DNA from: Simmondsia chinensis
Taxonomy: Eukaryota > Streptophyta > Magnoliopsida > Caryophyllales > Simmondsiaceae
Direction of reading: 5' to 3'
Length of the DNA stretch: 64,000 bases
Assembly: GCA_018398585.1 (NCBI GenBank)
Contig: JAGTTD010000010.1
Span: forward strand, 33,954,638-34,018,637
Shown here one piece after another: positions 63,922-64,000 of the stretch. The number at the start of each line of letters is the position of its first letter. Within the stretch, counting starts at the first letter, position 1. The notes below the pieces were generated by a model that made no database searches, was not told where the DNA came from, and saw only the letters and a program-made list of their open reading frames with translations. The translations under genes were made by a program, and so were the position numbers.

Positions 63922-64000
63922 GATCTTGTTTCAGTGATTAGAGTCAACTAAGGGAACATAGTATTGCTTTAGGCAAGAGGTTTGGAGTTCAATTCCTTGC
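63922..64000 (+). mobile_element. tRNA-derived poly(A) SINE, copy 4, cut by the window edge
   Basis: ATAGTATTGCTTTAGGCAAG and GGTTTGGAGTTCAATTCC match the head of the SINE at 11475 and 22197. The body lies beyond the window. Confidence 0.55.

Overview
This looks like a gene-poor, repeat-rich stretch of a plant (angiosperm) nuclear genome. The evidence is a Ty1/copia element with an initiator-tRNA-Met primer site, an RTE-clade LINE with a (TTG)n tail, SINEs whose head matches plant 5S rRNA, a TRIM element, hAT and other MITEs, and decayed tRNA-like sequences. I found no intact host protein gene. Nearly every long reading frame is chance, transposon debris, or a frame running through non-coding repeats.

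The most striking feature is a family of about 55 related, non-coding, same-strand (+) modules of about 140-300 bp, spread over 3.4-16.6 kb, 23.2-25.6 kb and 41.4-58.1 kb. A well-preserved copy starts GAGGC-T-GTGATGA-TG, carries internal blocks resembling TTGGCTTGGCAGCAA and TTTGCTTTGCCGCCATGG, and ends AAT-CTGA-GCCTC. This is the layout of a box C/D RNA: terminal stem, C box, D box, stem. A few copies have matched changes in the stem (GAAGC/GCUUC, GGGGC/GCCCC), which suggests selection on an RNA fold at some time. I call three sequence classes A, B and C. A second set of modules, D, E and F (about 95-125 bp), precedes A or B modules. These have a 5' hairpin, a second short hairpin, and an end AACAGCCC complementary to an internal GGGCTGTT.

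The modules recur in the order D-A-E-F-B-(Y)-C-C..., with shared spacers (G, H, J, Y). The locus therefore grew by segmental duplication of a compound block rather than by scattered insertion.

Layout: 0-3.1 kb, hAT MITE and a reversed RTE end; 3.1-16.7 kb, first cluster, interrupted by 5S-SINE, poly(A) SINE and an RTE LINE; 16.7-23 kb, MITEs and SINEs; 23-26 kb, second cluster; 26-29.3 kb, TRIM and MITEs; 29.7-34.5 kb, two 5S-SINEs around a composite with inverted LTR arms; 35.8-41.0 kb, decayed copia element; 41.1-58.1 kb, third and largest cluster; 58.1-64 kb, repeat spacers, short RTE tails, one 5S-SINE and a poly(A) SINE cut by the window edge.

The SINEs and the LINE share a roughly 115-bp 3' domain, so the LINE probably mobilised them. 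Several SINE and LINE insertions have clean target-site duplications and lie inside the RNA-like modules, which helps order events. Whether the C/D-like modules are transcribed cannot be decided from sequence.
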